From assembly GCF_014217835.1 (NCBI RefSeq), contig NZ_CP055263.1, forward strand, positions 3,165,501-3,229,500: DNA of 64,000 bases, in the 5' to 3' direction. Below are positions 27,423 through 36,063 of this stretch, piece after piece (position 1 is the first letter of the stretch; each line of letters starts with the position of its first letter). The notes beneath the pieces were generated by a model, which was not told where the DNA came from, did not search any database, and worked only from the letters and a program-made list of their open reading frames with translations. Position numbers and translations under genes: made by a program. Source of the stretch: Metabacillus sp. KUDC1714. GTDB lineage: Bacteria > Bacillota > Bacilli > Bacillales > Bacillaceae.

Positions 27423-27557
27423 GATAAGCGCACGACATCCAGCTCCAGCGCCTAGCCCCTCTAGGGTCTAGCTAATTTAGAATTGAAGGCAAAGAACGCC
27501 TTCTATTCTAAATCGTCTTATTTGCCTGAGGCTGATCAAGGCGCTTGCGCTTTTGTT
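27423..27557 (+). repeat. 135 bp Bacillaceae repeat, copy 1 (left of phoX-tatA)
   Basis: Begins with GATAAGCGCACGACATCC and ends near CAAGGCGCTTGCGCTTTTG. It contains the familiar CTAGCTCCAGCGCCTAG-like core and an internal hairpin (GAAGGC/GCCTTC flanked by AGAAT/ATTCT). About 93% identical, same orientation, to 29677-29812. From 27558 to 27681 only the AT-rich phoX promoter region is seen. Confidence 0.85.
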
Positions 27558-27681
27558 CATTCCTAATTTCTTTACAATTTTCAACTGTTTTTTACAAAAC
27601 TCGGGTTTTTCCTTAATAATTTACATTTAATATTTAATCTATTAATAGATTTAAAAATACATAGATGGGGAGAGATAAGGT

Positions 27682-29115
27682 ATGACTGGTCAAAATTCTA
27701 ATAATGGCTTTAACAGAAGAGATTTCTTAAAAGCGGGAGGAATGAGCGCGCTTGCCATTACACTTGGTTCGACTGGAGTAATAGGACTCGGTTCAAAAGC
27801 ATTTGCGGATGCTACTGATAATCCAACCAGCGGATTTGGTGGGTATGGAGATTTAGTTCCAGATCCAAATGGTATTCTTGATCTTCCAAAAGGCTTTCAT
27901 TACAAAATTATTTCCAGAGAAGGCAACCTGATGACAGACGGAACCAATATCCCTGGTGCTTTTGATGGAATGGCAGCTTTTGAAGGACCGAAAAATACGA
28001 CCATTCTTGTTCGTAATCATGAATTATCGGCAGGTCCTGCATTTGGAAGCAATCCTTATGATGCGAATGCTCAAGGTGGTACAACGGCTCTAGTTGTAGG
28101 TGCAAATCGTGAAGTGATCAAAGAATATGTTACCTCTTCAGGTACAATCCGAAATTGTGCTGGTGGAGCGACACCTTGGGGTACTTGGTTAACTTGTGAA
28201 GAAACACGTTCCGCAACACACGGATATGTATTTGAAGTAGATCCACAGCAGCCGGAAAACGAATTGTCCAAAACTCCAATCAAGGAAATGGGGCGTTTCT
28301 CTCACGAGGCTTGTGCCATCGACCCTTCGACAGGATATGTATACTTAACCGAGGATTCAAGCCCAAGTTACCTTTACCGTTTTATTCCAAATGACTTGAG
28401 CCAAAAACCAGGTTCGTTACAAAAAGGCGGCAAGCTTTATGCAGCGGCAATTGAAGCAGTAACTGATCCATCAGCAAGTACATTTAAAACAGGACAAACA
28501 TTTAAGCTTGTTTGGAAGGAACTAGATCCTCATTTATGCCGTGAGGACGCTAAAGCACAAAACTGCATCGAATTCAGTAGACTAGAGGGAGCGTTCTTCC
28601 AAGAGGGTGTTTTCTGGTTCGATGACACCTCTGCTGGGGACAAAAAACTTGGACGTGTTTATCGTTATGTTCCTCATACTAATACATTGGAGCTTTTCTA
28701 TGAGGGAAATGATGCACGGGAAATGGAATATCCGGATAATATCTGCTGTACTCCATGGGGTGACCTTTGGTATGCAGAAGATGGTTCAGGCCAAGATCGC
28801 ATTATGGGAATTACCCCAGAAGGCAAAGTTTATCCTTTTGCCGCTAATCGCCTAAGTGGCTCTGAATTGTGTGGCCCAATCTTCTCACCAGATGGAAACA
28901 CACTTTTTGTCAATATTCAAAGCCCAGGCAAAACCTTTGCTATTTGGGGACCGTTCCAACGTAGAAACTCTGCGCGCGCAAGGGAAATGTCCTATGCTGC
29001 TCCTGCGAATCTTGCACCGCAAGTTTCGGAAAAAGTAGCTAAGGCTGCCGAGGCGCAAGGTATGTCCGTTCTAGAAGCAGCAGCATTTGAGCGACACGGA
29101 GTAAAAATGATTTAA
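27682..29115 (+). CDS. phoX: PhoX-family phosphatase with Tat signal
   Basis: 477 residues of the PhoX/DUF839 family. The N-terminus has a twin-arginine signal, NRRDFLKAGG followed by a hydrophobic stretch and an Ala-rich cleavage region (AFADA, about 40). Conserved features include GAFDGMAAFEG, VRNHEL, GGATPWGTWLTCEET, and WYAEDGSGQDRIMG. PhoX enzymes are calcium/iron-dependent phosphomonoesterases exported folded. AGATAAGG lies ahead of the start. The gene is followed by a terminator and then by tatA, so enzyme and export component are neighbours. Confidence 0.93.
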   Translation: MTGQNSNNGFNRRDFLKAGGMSALAITLGSTGVIGLGSKAFADATDNPTSGFGGYGDLVPDPNGILDLPKGFHYKIISREGNLMTDGTNIPGAFDGMAAFEGPKNTTILVRNHELSAGPAFGSNPYDANAQGGTTALVVGANREVIKEYVTSSGTIRNCAGGATPWGTWLTCEETRSATHGYVFEVDPQQPENELSKTPIKEMGRFSHEACAIDPSTGYVYLTEDSSPSYLYRFIPNDLSQKPGSLQKGGKLYAAAIEAVTDPSASTFKTGQTFKLVWKELDPHLCREDAKAQNCIEFSRLEGAFFQEGVFWFDDTSAGDKKLGRVYRYVPHTNTLELFYEGNDAREMEYPDNICCTPWGDLWYAEDGSGQDRIMGITPEGKVYPFAANRLSGSELCGPIFSPDGNTLFVNIQSPGKTFAIWGPFQRRNSARAREMSYAAPANLAPQVSEKVAKAAEAQGMSVLEAAAFERHGVKMI

Positions 29116-29135
29116 ATTGTTTTACAGGATACCAT

Positions 29136-29180
29136 AAAAAAGATGTAAGCTAACACTTTGTATGGTTTACATCTTTTTTT
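29136..29180 (+). terminator. Terminator after phoX
   Basis: AAAAAGATGTAA pairs with TTTACATCTTTTT, followed by T. Confidence 0.85.
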
Positions 29181-29204
29181 ACATTTATGGAAGGAGCTTA
29201 TATA

Positions 29205-29381
29205 GTGGTTTTAGTTTGTAAACAACATGTTCATAAAGCCTTAAAAATAATTTTTCTTCCACATATTCAATCTATCTCAGATGATAATAAATTACTTGAA
29301 GAGGTAAAATGCCAAGTTTGTGGTAAACAGGCAGATTATAAATTATATAATTTTATACCACAAAGAAAAAGAGCTATCTAA
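29205..29381 (+). CDS. CxxH/CxxC small protein (BA_5709-like)
   Basis: 58 residues from GTG 29205 (GGAG about ten bases upstream); an in-frame ATG at 29187 would add six residues. It has C-K-Q-H near the start and C-Q-V-C near residue 36, followed by Ala-x-Tyr, the pattern of the CxxH/CxxC family of Bacillaceae, probably metal binding. Function unknown. It sits between phoX and tatA, with 18 bases to the latter. Confidence 0.75.
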   Translation: MVLVCKQHVHKALKIIFLPHIQSISDDNKLLEEVKCQVCGKQADYKLYNFIPQRKRAI

Positions 29382-29399
29382 ACAATGGAGGTTATGTAA

Positions 29400-29600
29400 A
29401 TGTTACAGAATATAGGGATACCTGGTTTAATTATTGTTCTTGTCATTGCATTAATTATTTTTGGCCCATCCAAGCTACCTGAAATTGGTCGTGCATTTGG
29501 ATCTACTTTAAGAGAGTTTAAAAAATCAACACGTGAGTTGGTATCAGATGATGAGTCAAACAAAGACAAAGACGAAACACAAAAAAGAAAAGTAGTTTAA
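29400..29600 (+). CDS. tatA: Sec-independent translocase component TatA
   Basis: 66 residues: a short N-terminal transmembrane helix (about 5-21), the [14 protein letters not shown] hinge, an amphipathic helix and a charged tail. GGAGG precedes the ATG. It supplies the pore-forming subunit for folded Tat substrates such as the adjacent PhoX. No tatC is in the window, so the partner must be encoded elsewhere. Confidence 0.95.
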   Translation: MLQNIGIPGLIIVLVIALIIFGPSKLPEIGRAFGSTLREFKKSTRELVSDDESNKDKDETQKRKVV

Positions 29601-29614
29601 TAATTTGAGATATT

Positions 29615-29655
29615 AGAAGATGTAGGTAACTTCCATGCTTTCATCTTCTTTTTTT
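29615..29655 (+). terminator. Terminator after tatA
   Basis: AGAAGATG pairs with CATCTTCT, followed by seven T. Confidence 0.8.
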
Positions 29656-29676
29656 AGAGGAGTAAGTTAACAGAAA

Positions 29677-29812
29677 GATAAGCGCACGACATCCAGCTCC
29701 AGCGCCTAGCACCTCTAGGGTCTAGCTAATTTAGAATTGAAGGCAAAGAACGCCTTCTATTCTAAATCACCTTATTTGCCAGAAGCTAATCAAGGCACTT
29801 CCGCTTTTGTTC
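29677..29812 (+). repeat. 135 bp Bacillaceae repeat, copy 2 (right of phoX-tatA)
   Basis: Direct copy of 27423-27557 with about nine differences. Its end abuts the stop of the next minus-strand gene. The two copies bracket phoX, the CxxH/CxxC gene and tatA. Confidence 0.85.
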
Positions 29813-30700
29813 TTAATCGCCACCCCCGCCACAGCTTGAGCAGGAACTACCGGACGAGCAAGAACTACAAGAGCTAGCCGACCCGCAACTTGTACAACTT
29901 GATGAACTGTCGCTGCTAATTTTCATGTAACTTTCAAATTCATCGTAATGAAAATAAGAAACAGATAAGAAAGGAACGAGCATTGTGTTATAATTTTCCT
30001 GACTTTTGCTTTTTTTCATTTTTTCTAGTATTACGCTTTTTTCATAATCTTTTATCTTATTTGCAGTTTTTTTCATGGAAGAGATAAGCGAGAGTACAGT
30101 AGTAATATATTTGGTATCACTATTAAAATATATATCTATAAGTTCATTTTCTGGTAAATTTTTAAACTCATCAATGATATCCGGGTGTACAGGGTACCTG
30201 AAAAACCCCTTATAAAGATGGATATTCTCTTTTCTTATGTGAAAAAGTTCAGCATACACCCAATCAAAAAATCCTCGCAAATCAGGATCAGGCACTACAT
30301 TTACATTTGGACTGTGATGAAGAATTGTCCCTAGATATTTCTTCGAAAAATCATCATACTCACGGGTGAACATGAGCATTTGATGCCACAGTTCATCGAC
30401 TTTCTGGCTAAACATTGGAGACTCTTTTAATAGAGAAGTCAAAATAAAATAACGTTTTAAATCTAATAGACGCCACTTGTACTCATTTTCTTTTAACTTA
30501 TTCTCTCTCCTTACCCTTTCTTCTACGTTTTCCATATAACTATTACTTAGAGACTGCTCCAGGTCATCACTTAGTTTTTTTAACCCTTTAATTGGTTTTA
30601 TCTCTAATGATATTGGAGATAAACTAAATTTAAATGAGAGTTTTTTGCGTAAAAATAATATAAACCAAATAACTACTGCAAGCAGGAGTAACCATTCCAT
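29813..30700 (-). CDS. GRDP-like membrane protein with Ser/Cys/Gly-rich tail
   Basis: 295 residues. One N-terminal membrane helix (about 2-18), a charged segment (about 40-75), then a region with VDELWHQML (101-109) and a following Tyr and LHHS (127-130) that resembles glycine-rich-domain (GRDP/DUF1399) proteins. The final 30 residues are nearly all Ser, Cys and Gly, with repeated CSSC and CTSC. Paired Cys may bind metal or crosslink. ATG follows GAGGGAGA. Function unknown; the tail is unusual and the GRDP match is by motif only. Confidence 0.75.
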   Translation of the reverse strand: MEWLLLLAVVIWFILFLRKKLSFKFSLSPISLEIKPIKGLKKLSDDLEQSLSNSYMENVEERVRRENKLKENEYKWRLLDLKRYFILTSLLKESPMFSQKVDELWHQMLMFTREYDDFSKKYLGTILHHSPNVNVVPDPDLRGFFDWVYAELFHIRKENIHLYKGFFRYPVHPDIIDEFKNLPENELIDIYFNSDTKYITTVLSLISSMKKTANKIKDYEKSVILEKMKKSKSQENYNTMLVPFLSVSYFHYDEFESYMKISSDSSSSCTSCGSASSCSSCSSGSSCSSCGGGGD

Positions 30701-30932
30701 CTAATCTCCCTCATTCCTATTAGAACATTTTAATAGCTTTTAATCTAAAAATAGTATAGCTGTTGTTTTAACTACAGAAAACAAAAGAGTATCCCGTAAT
30801 ATTAAACCCTTCACTAAAACGATACTTTCTTCATTACTATTACGAATTTCATTGTGAAAGGTTCCATATTTTACATTTTTTTCAATTTTCACTATTCAAC
30901 TCCCTGGCTGGTTAGTATAATAAGTTCCAAAT

Positions 30933-30974
30933 AAAAAGCGTACCTTTCAGCAAAAAGCCAAGGGGTACACTTTT
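30933..30974 (-). terminator. Terminator of the ydeI-like gene
   Basis: GCGTACC and GGTACAC with flanking A/T runs form a hairpin usable on either strand; it lies 60 bases past the minus-strand stop. The rest of 30701-31033 shows no gene; a short minus-strand frame (30892-31098) overlaps the ydeI end and has no ribosome binding site. Confidence 0.6.
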
Positions 30975-31033
30975 GTGTGCAGTATTTTGCAAAGTGAGGT
31001 AATACCTTAAAGTTTAATGAATTTATTTTCCCA

Positions 31034-31687
31034 TCAAATGTACTTGTGCGAGCCATCACAGTTGGGCATCTTTTGTGATCGTCCACAAGTGCAATCATTT
31101 AATCCCTTACCATTTAGAATTTTCTCCATACATTTTTCAATCCTTGACACTCGAGTTTTGGATTGTTTGGGCTGAGAAAAATGAAGAATGTAGGCTCTTT
31201 GCCGTCCAGGTGTCAAGCTTTCAAAAGCTGTTTTCAAGGCAGGGATTTCATCGAATTTATTTTGAAGTTCTTCAGGAATGATGATTTCTTCTGTTTTCTT
31301 TTTAAAATTCACTTCCAAACCGGCTTTTTCAACTTCAATGGCTTCATGAATATAGGCTTTCAAGATTGGTTCCATTTCAACTATTTCTTGAACATTGGTG
31401 AACCGAATCTGGCGCGCCGCCTGTACATTTTCCGTTTGTTGGATTAGAATCCCATGGGCATCCTTTAACAAAGCACCTTTGTGAAACAGAAGCGCACAAT
31501 ATTCTTTAAATCCGTGTATTAAAACGATGTTTTTTTTCTCAAACGTATAACAAGGATGCATCCATTTAAATTCTTCGGTCAGCTCACAGTCAAGAACGAT
31601 CTTTCTCAACTTTTCAGATTCTTCCTTCCACTTTTCGGCTTTACTTAAATATTCGTCAACCTTAGGATTCATTCTACTATTTGTCAT
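31034..31687 (-). CDS. ydeI: YdeI/OmdA-family protein with CDGSH-type C-terminal tail
   Basis: 217 residues. The N-terminal ~190 residues are a YdeI/OmdA (DUF1801-type plus bacteriocin-protection) protein: EEFKWMHPCYTFEKKNIVLI, GFKEYCALLFHKGALL, TPGRQRAYILHFSQPKQSKTR. The last residues, C-T-C-G-R-S-Q-K-M-P-N-C-D-G-S-H, match the CDGSH iron-sulfur consensus C-x-C-x2-S-x3-P-x-C-D-G-S-H exactly. It may therefore carry a 2Fe-2S cluster. ATG 31687 is chosen over TTG 31690; AAAGGGGTG precedes it. Confidence 0.85.
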   Translation of the reverse strand: MTNSRMNPKVDEYLSKAEKWKEESEKLRKIVLDCELTEEFKWMHPCYTFEKKNIVLIHGFKEYCALLFHKGALLKDAHGILIQQTENVQAARQIRFTNVQEIVEMEPILKAYIHEAIEVEKAGLEVNFKKKTEEIIIPEELQNKFDEIPALKTAFESLTPGRQRAYILHFSQPKQSKTRVSRIEKCMEKILNGKGLNDCTCGRSQKMPNCDGSHKYI

Positions 31688-31712
31688 CAAGGAACACCCC
31701 TTTTAATTTTTC

Positions 31713-31806
31713 GATCAGCTGACAGTCAAGAATGATCATTCTCGGGTTTCTCCAATTCTTTCTGTCACTTTTTTGCTTTATTTGAATATTCATCAACCTT
31801 TTTTAA
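31713..31806 (-). pseudogene. 5' remnant of a second ydeI copy
   Basis: On the minus strand, AAGGTTGATGAATATTC and the following bases match the region near codons 10-40 of the adjacent ydeI gene (31577-31670). Frames are broken by stop codons (translation KVDEYSNKAKK-stop). It is a decayed paralogue fragment. Confidence 0.7.
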
Positions 31807-31841
31807 AAGGTAAGAAAGTATAGTTTTGTACTTAGTTTTGG

Positions 31842-31904
31842 TGTCTAGCTCCAGCGCCTAGCCCCTCGAGGTACCTGAGGCTGATCAAGGCGCTTGCGCT
31901 TTTC
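31842..31904 (+). repeat. Shortened Bacillaceae repeat, copy 3
   Basis: Has CTAGCTCCAGCGCCTAGCCC and ends CTGAGGCTGATCAAGGCGCTTGCGCTTTT, like the ends of the 27423 copy but without its internal hairpin segment. Confidence 0.75.
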
Positions 31905-31918
31905 ATTATGCTACATAA

Positions 31919-33169
31919 TTAATCAGTCATAGCCCCCACAGAGGTACTATTTTTGTACTTCTTCGGAGTGATTCCAGTATATTTTTTGAAGACCTTAGTA
32001 AAATAACTTTGGTCATGAAAGTTTAACATGGTGGAAATTTTCAATAAGGAATAGTCAGTAAATGTTAATAACGACTTTGCTTCATCTATTTTCGTACGTT
32101 GAATATATTCAGCTATTGAAATACCAACTTCTTTTTTGAATAGAGAGGATAAATAATTAGGATGCATATCTACAATTATAGCCAGGCTTGTAAGTGTAAT
32201 ATCCTCGTAAAGGTGGGTAAAGATATAATTTAAACACATATTAATTGGTTTTGAATATTTTTGTTGTTTATTTTTTCGTACTCGCTCAGCAAAATCACTT
32301 AAAGCTTGTTCCAAAAATGCATCAACTGTTTTAAAATCAGTTAATTCCTCTAAGTCTTGAATATATAAGTCGCTTAATGTATAGGCAATTTCATGATGAA
32401 GACCACCTTCCATTGCTGCGCGGGTAGCTAAAGTGATAGCTGAAATCCCCAGGTTTTTTTTACTTCGCAAATGACTTTTTTTAGATAATACCCCCATTTC
32501 ACCATGTTCTGGACTTAACTTAAAGATTTTTAAAAATTCATCTTTTCTACCTTCTTTTATACATAGAAAGATCTTTTTTTCATACATGAAATCATGGTGA
32601 AACGACACATTTTCACGTCTCTGTGAGATGCTAATATGTGGATCTGTTATGTTTAAATTTTGGCCTTCAACTGATTTGTTTTTAAGAATAATATCTGCTG
32701 GATCTAGTGCTTCTTGATAGATCATATAATAAAGCTGCATACTAATGGTGATAAATTTGATTGTAGATACCCGTGGAAGTGATTGATAATATTGAATTAA
32801 CTCCTCACGTAAATCCTTTCGATCTGACAGATCATAAACAAGTGAACTTAGCCTTTCATTTATAAGTTCTGTTGGAAGAGTTGGGCCAACAATAATTATC
32901 CCTTTGTATTGATTTTTATCATTTATATGAATTAAAAAATAGTTTTCATAGAACTGTGTTGTTCCTAATAACGGAAATGTAAATAGATCTAGATCCTTAG
33001 ATAAGTGAAATTGTTTCAACAAATCCTGTAGAGACTTGTTGAAAGGATTCCTCCTATTAGAAGTTGTATATTCAAACTCCACTTCTTCATCTTCATTTAG
33101 GTAAATGACAGACATGTTATTGGCTTCATAAATTAGTTTGCAAATATACTGTAAATCCTGTAATTTCAT
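31919..33169 (-). CDS. AraC-family regulator, paralogue of the 16891 regulator
   Basis: 416 residues with the same build as the regulator at 16891: an N-terminal sensor region, the motif RRENVSFHHDFMYEKKIFLC, GGLHHEIAYTLSDLYIQ, then AraC HTHs (ITLTSLAIIVDMHPNYLSSL; LLKISTMLNFHDQSYFTKVF). The in-frame ATG at 33169 has GAGGAG six bases upstream; ATG 33175 touches that site. It is divergent from the GH3 gene 170 bases away and likely controls it and perhaps the GH115 gene. Confidence 0.88.
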   Translation of the reverse strand: MKLQDLQYICKLIYEANNMSVIYLNEDEEVEFEYTTSNRRNPFNKSLQDLLKQFHLSKDLDLFTFPLLGTTQFYENYFLIHINDKNQYKGIIIVGPTLPTELINERLSSLVYDLSDRKDLREELIQYYQSLPRVSTIKFITISMQLYYMIYQEALDPADIILKNKSVEGQNLNITDPHISISQRRENVSFHHDFMYEKKIFLCIKEGRKDEFLKIFKLSPEHGEMGVLSKKSHLRSKKNLGISAITLATRAAMEGGLHHEIAYTLSDLYIQDLEELTDFKTVDAFLEQALSDFAERVRKNKQQKYSKPINMCLNYIFTHLYEDITLTSLAIIVDMHPNYLSSLFKKEVGISIAEYIQRTKIDEAKSLLTFTDYSLLKISTMLNFHDQSYFTKVFKKYTGITPKKYKNSTSVGAMTD

Positions 33170-33254
33170 TGCCATCTCCTCAAAAATTACTATTTATATA
33201 AGCATATCATACCTAAAATAAAATAATAAAAAAAAGACAAAATTATTAAATAAA

Positions 33255-33315
33255 TACCAAAATATAAATAAGTTTCTATTTATAATAGGTTTATAGAAAT
33301 TAGAAAGCGTTTACT
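33255..33315 (+). promoter_or_regulatory. Upstream region of the GH3 gene: TACCAAA motif and candidate cre
   Basis: TACCAAAA (33255-33262) recurs upstream of two other carbohydrate genes. AGAAAGCGTTTACT (33302-33315) agrees with the cre consensus at 12 of 14 positions and lies 27-40 bases before the GH3 start. Confidence 0.5.
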
Positions 33316-33341
33316 TAAATTAATTTCATGGAGGGATTAAC

Positions 33342-35642
33342 ATGACGAATAATATTAAAGCTTTACTATCACAAATGACATTAGAAGAAAAAGCTGATCT
33401 ATGTTCAGGTAAAGATTTTTGGAATTTAAAAGGAATTGAGCGACTAGGTATACCATCTATTATGGTAACAGATGGCCCGCACGGATTACGCAAACAAAAT
33501 CTAGGTGCAGATCACTTAGGGTTATTTGATAGTGTACCTGCAACATGCTTTCCATCAGCTGCGGGTATGGCAAGCTCATGGGATCGCAAATTAATTCAAA
33601 AAGTTGGGGTAGCTTTAGGTGAAGAATGCCAAGCGGAAGATGTTGCTGTTCTTCTAGGACCAGGTGCAAATATTAAACGTTCTCCTTTATGTGGACGTAA
33701 CTTTGAGTATTTCTCTGAAGACCCGTACCTTTCATCAGAAATGGCAGCTAATCATATTAAAGGTGTGCAAAGTCAAGGTGTTGGAACGTCGCTTAAGCAT
33801 TTTGCTGCAAACAATCAGGAGCACCGTAGAATGTCAACAGATGCAATCGTTGACGAAAGGACATTCCGTGAAATCTATCTAGCAAGCTTCGAAGGTGCTG
33901 TTAAGCAATCACAGCCATGGACGGTCATGTGTTCTTACAATAAAGTAAACGGTGAATTTGCATCTGAAAATAACTATTTATTAAATGAAATTTTAAAAGA
34001 AGAATGGGGCTTTGAAGGCTTTGTCGTTTCTGACTGGGGAGCTGTAAATGAACGTGATGTTGCTCTTGCAAATGGCCTTGAACTTGAAATGCCGGCATCA
34101 AAAGGTATCGGAGAAAATAAGGTTATCGAAGCGGTTCAAAATGGTACATTATCTGAAGAGAAGCTTGATGCTGCTGTTGAGCGTATTTTACGCATTATTT
34201 TTAAAGCAGTCGAAGAAAAGAAAGAAAACGCAACTTATGACAAAGAAGCGCATCATCAGCTTGCTAGAGAAACAGCTAGAGAAAGCATGGTGTTATTAAA
34301 GAATAAAGATAGCATTCTTCCTCTAAAAAAGGAAGGAAATATCGCTGTAATCGGTGAATTTGCAAAGGCTCCAAGATATCAAGGTGGAGGAAGCTCTCAT
34401 ATTAAACCAACGAAGCTCGAAAACATTGTTGAGGAAATCGAAAAAACAGCTGGAGAATCAGTAAATGTTACTTATGCTCAAGGATACTACCGTGATAAAG
34501 ATGCAATCGATGAAGACTTAATTGAAGAGGCAAAAGTAGTGGCTTCACATGCAGATACGGTTATTTTGTTTGCGGGTTTACCAGACCGCTATGAATCTGA
34601 AGGCTATGATCGTGAACACTTACACATTCCTGAAAATCAAAAGCGTCTTATCGAAGCTATTGCTGACGTTAACCCAAATATTGTAGTGGTGCTGAGTAAT
34701 GGATCACCAATTGAAATGCCATGGTTAGACAAAGTAAAAGGATTACTTGAGGGCTATCTTGGAGGTCAAGCACTAGGTGGGGCAATTGCAGATATCTTAT
34801 TCGGAGATGCAAATCCAAGTGGTAAGCTTGCAGAAACATTTCCAAAACAATTGAGTGACAATCCTTCTTATCTGTTCTTCCCGGGAGATGGAGACAGAGT
34901 GGAGTACCGTGAAGGGATTTTCGTTGGTTACCGTTATTATGATACAAAAAATGTAGAGCCATTATTCCCATTTGGTTATGGACTAAGCTATACAACATTT
35001 GAATATAGCAATCTAACAGTTAGTTCTAATGAAATTAAAGATACTGATAGCTTAACAGTTACAGTAAATGTTAAGAATACTGGAGCTGTTGCAGGTAAAG
35101 AAGTTGTTCAGCTTTATGTTAGAGATGTTGAAAGCAGTGTAAGCAGACCTAATAAGGAAATAAAAGGGTTTGAAAAAGTAGAGTTACAGCCTGGAGAGGA
35201 AAAAACGACTTCCTTTATATTAGATAAGCGTTCATTTGCTTACTATAATACAGAACTAAAAGATTGGCATGTAGAAAGTGGAGAGTTTGAAATATTAGTA
35301 GGAAAAAGCTCTAAAGAAATTGTCTTAACAGAAAAAGTTCTAGTTGAATCGACTGTAGAACTTCCTTTTACTGTTAACCGCAATACAACAGTAGGTGATC
35401 TGCTTGTAAACCCTAAAGTAGCGCCACTAGCGAAAGAACTTTTAGTAAAAGCCCAAGAAGGAAGTCCATTTGCAGCAGCAGGTGAAGAGCAAGGCGATTT
35501 TTCAGAGATGATGGAAGCGATGATGAAGTATATGCCATTGCGAGCTTTATCGAACTTTAGTGATGGTAACTTTACGGAAGAAAAGCTACAGGACATGATT
35601 CAACAGTTGAATGACATACAGAAAAAGCAGGTTACGAACTAG
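33342..35642 (+). CDS. Glycoside hydrolase family 3 enzyme (beta-glucosidase-like)
   Basis: 766 residues. N-terminal GH3 TIM barrel (about 1-290) with the substrate-site Asp in TDGPHGLR and nucleophile Asp231 in VVSDWGAV; a GH3 C-terminal sandwich domain (about 320-550; [10 protein letters not shown]) and a fibronectin III-like domain (about 580-660; GKEVVQLYV). The last 90 residues include a Met-rich helical segment. There is no signal peptide, so it cleaves beta-linked oligosaccharides inside the cell. GAGGG precedes ATG. Specificity (glucoside, xyloside or other) cannot be told. Confidence 0.93.
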   Translation: MTNNIKALLSQMTLEEKADLCSGKDFWNLKGIERLGIPSIMVTDGPHGLRKQNLGADHLGLFDSVPATCFPSAAGMASSWDRKLIQKVGVALGEECQAEDVAVLLGPGANIKRSPLCGRNFEYFSEDPYLSSEMAANHIKGVQSQGVGTSLKHFAANNQEHRRMSTDAIVDERTFREIYLASFEGAVKQSQPWTVMCSYNKVNGEFASENNYLLNEILKEEWGFEGFVVSDWGAVNERDVALANGLELEMPASKGIGENKVIEAVQNGTLSEEKLDAAVERILRIIFKAVEEKKENATYDKEAHHQLARETARESMVLLKNKDSILPLKKEGNIAVIGEFAKAPRYQGGGSSHIKPTKLENIVEEIEKTAGESVNVTYAQGYYRDKDAIDEDLIEEAKVVASHADTVILFAGLPDRYESEGYDREHLHIPENQKRLIEAIADVNPNIVVVLSNGSPIEMPWLDKVKGLLEGYLGGQALGGAIADILFGDANPSGKLAETFPKQLSDNPSYLFFPGDGDRVEYREGIFVGYRYYDTKNVEPLFPFGYGLSYTTFEYSNLTVSSNEIKDTDSLTVTVNVKNTGAVAGKEVVQLYVRDVESSVSRPNKEIKGFEKVELQPGEEKTTSFILDKRSFAYYNTELKDWHVESGEFEILVGKSSKEIVLTEKVLVESTVELPFTVNRNTTVGDLLVNPKVAPLAKELLVKAQEGSPFAAAGEEQGDFSEMMEAMMKYMPLRALSNFSDGNFTEEKLQDMIQQLNDIQKKQVTN

Positions 35643-35650
35643 GATGAAAT

Positions 35651-35683
35651 AAGGAGTGGCTCACATAATTAGAGTCACTCCTT
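35651..35683 (+). terminator. Terminator after the GH3 gene
   Basis: AAGGAGTGGCTC pairs with GAGTCACTCCTT (one mismatch), shortly past the stop. Confidence 0.75.
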
Positions 35684-35846
35684 ATTTACATTTATTCAGT
35701 ATTTATTTATATCGATATAATATAATGTATTTACAAGTAAGTAATCGATTTTTGCGTAAAAAACCAAAAGGAAGAAATGTTGAATCGATAATTTGAATAG
35801 GGGAAAGGACAAGGTAAGTTCATTCACAGAGTTCACTGATATAAAC

Positions 35847-35884
35847 GCTCCAGCCATTATAATGTAAGGGTTGGAGCTTTTTTT
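35847..35884 (+). terminator. Second terminator-like hairpin
   Basis: GCTCCAGCC pairs with GGGTTGGAGC, followed by seven T. No gene is seen between 35684 and 35846, so it may serve readthrough or an unseen short RNA. Confidence 0.65.
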
Positions 35885-35940
35885 CTGTAAGTTATGCTTA
35901 ATCACCAACTTTTCAAGTAGGCTTAGTTACGTATAACCAC

Positions 35941-36000
35941 CTGTTATAACCTATGCATTTGTTGCAATTTACCTTAGTAGTCAACCGTGATATTGTAGTA
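35941..36000 (+). promoter_or_regulatory. Conserved chrA promoter element, copy 2
   Basis: The first 28 bases are identical to 15446-15473, and the next ~30 are similar (CGTGATATTG, then ATAGATAA). It lies 96 bases before the second chrA1. This strongly suggests the same regulator acts on both pairs. Confidence 0.72.
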
Positions 36001-36063
36001 ATAGATAAAATATATCCACTTAAAATAATATACTAAGAGAATAAATAGAAAGAAGGAGTAAAT

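Noticed and set aside
30892..31098. 68-codon minus-strand frame overlapping the end of ydeI
   Set aside because: It overlaps the real gene on the same strand in another frame, crosses a terminator hairpin and lacks a ribosome binding site.
35696..35908. 70-codon minus-strand frame after the GH3 gene
   Set aside because: It spans a terminator hairpin and lies in AT-rich DNA without a ribosome binding site.
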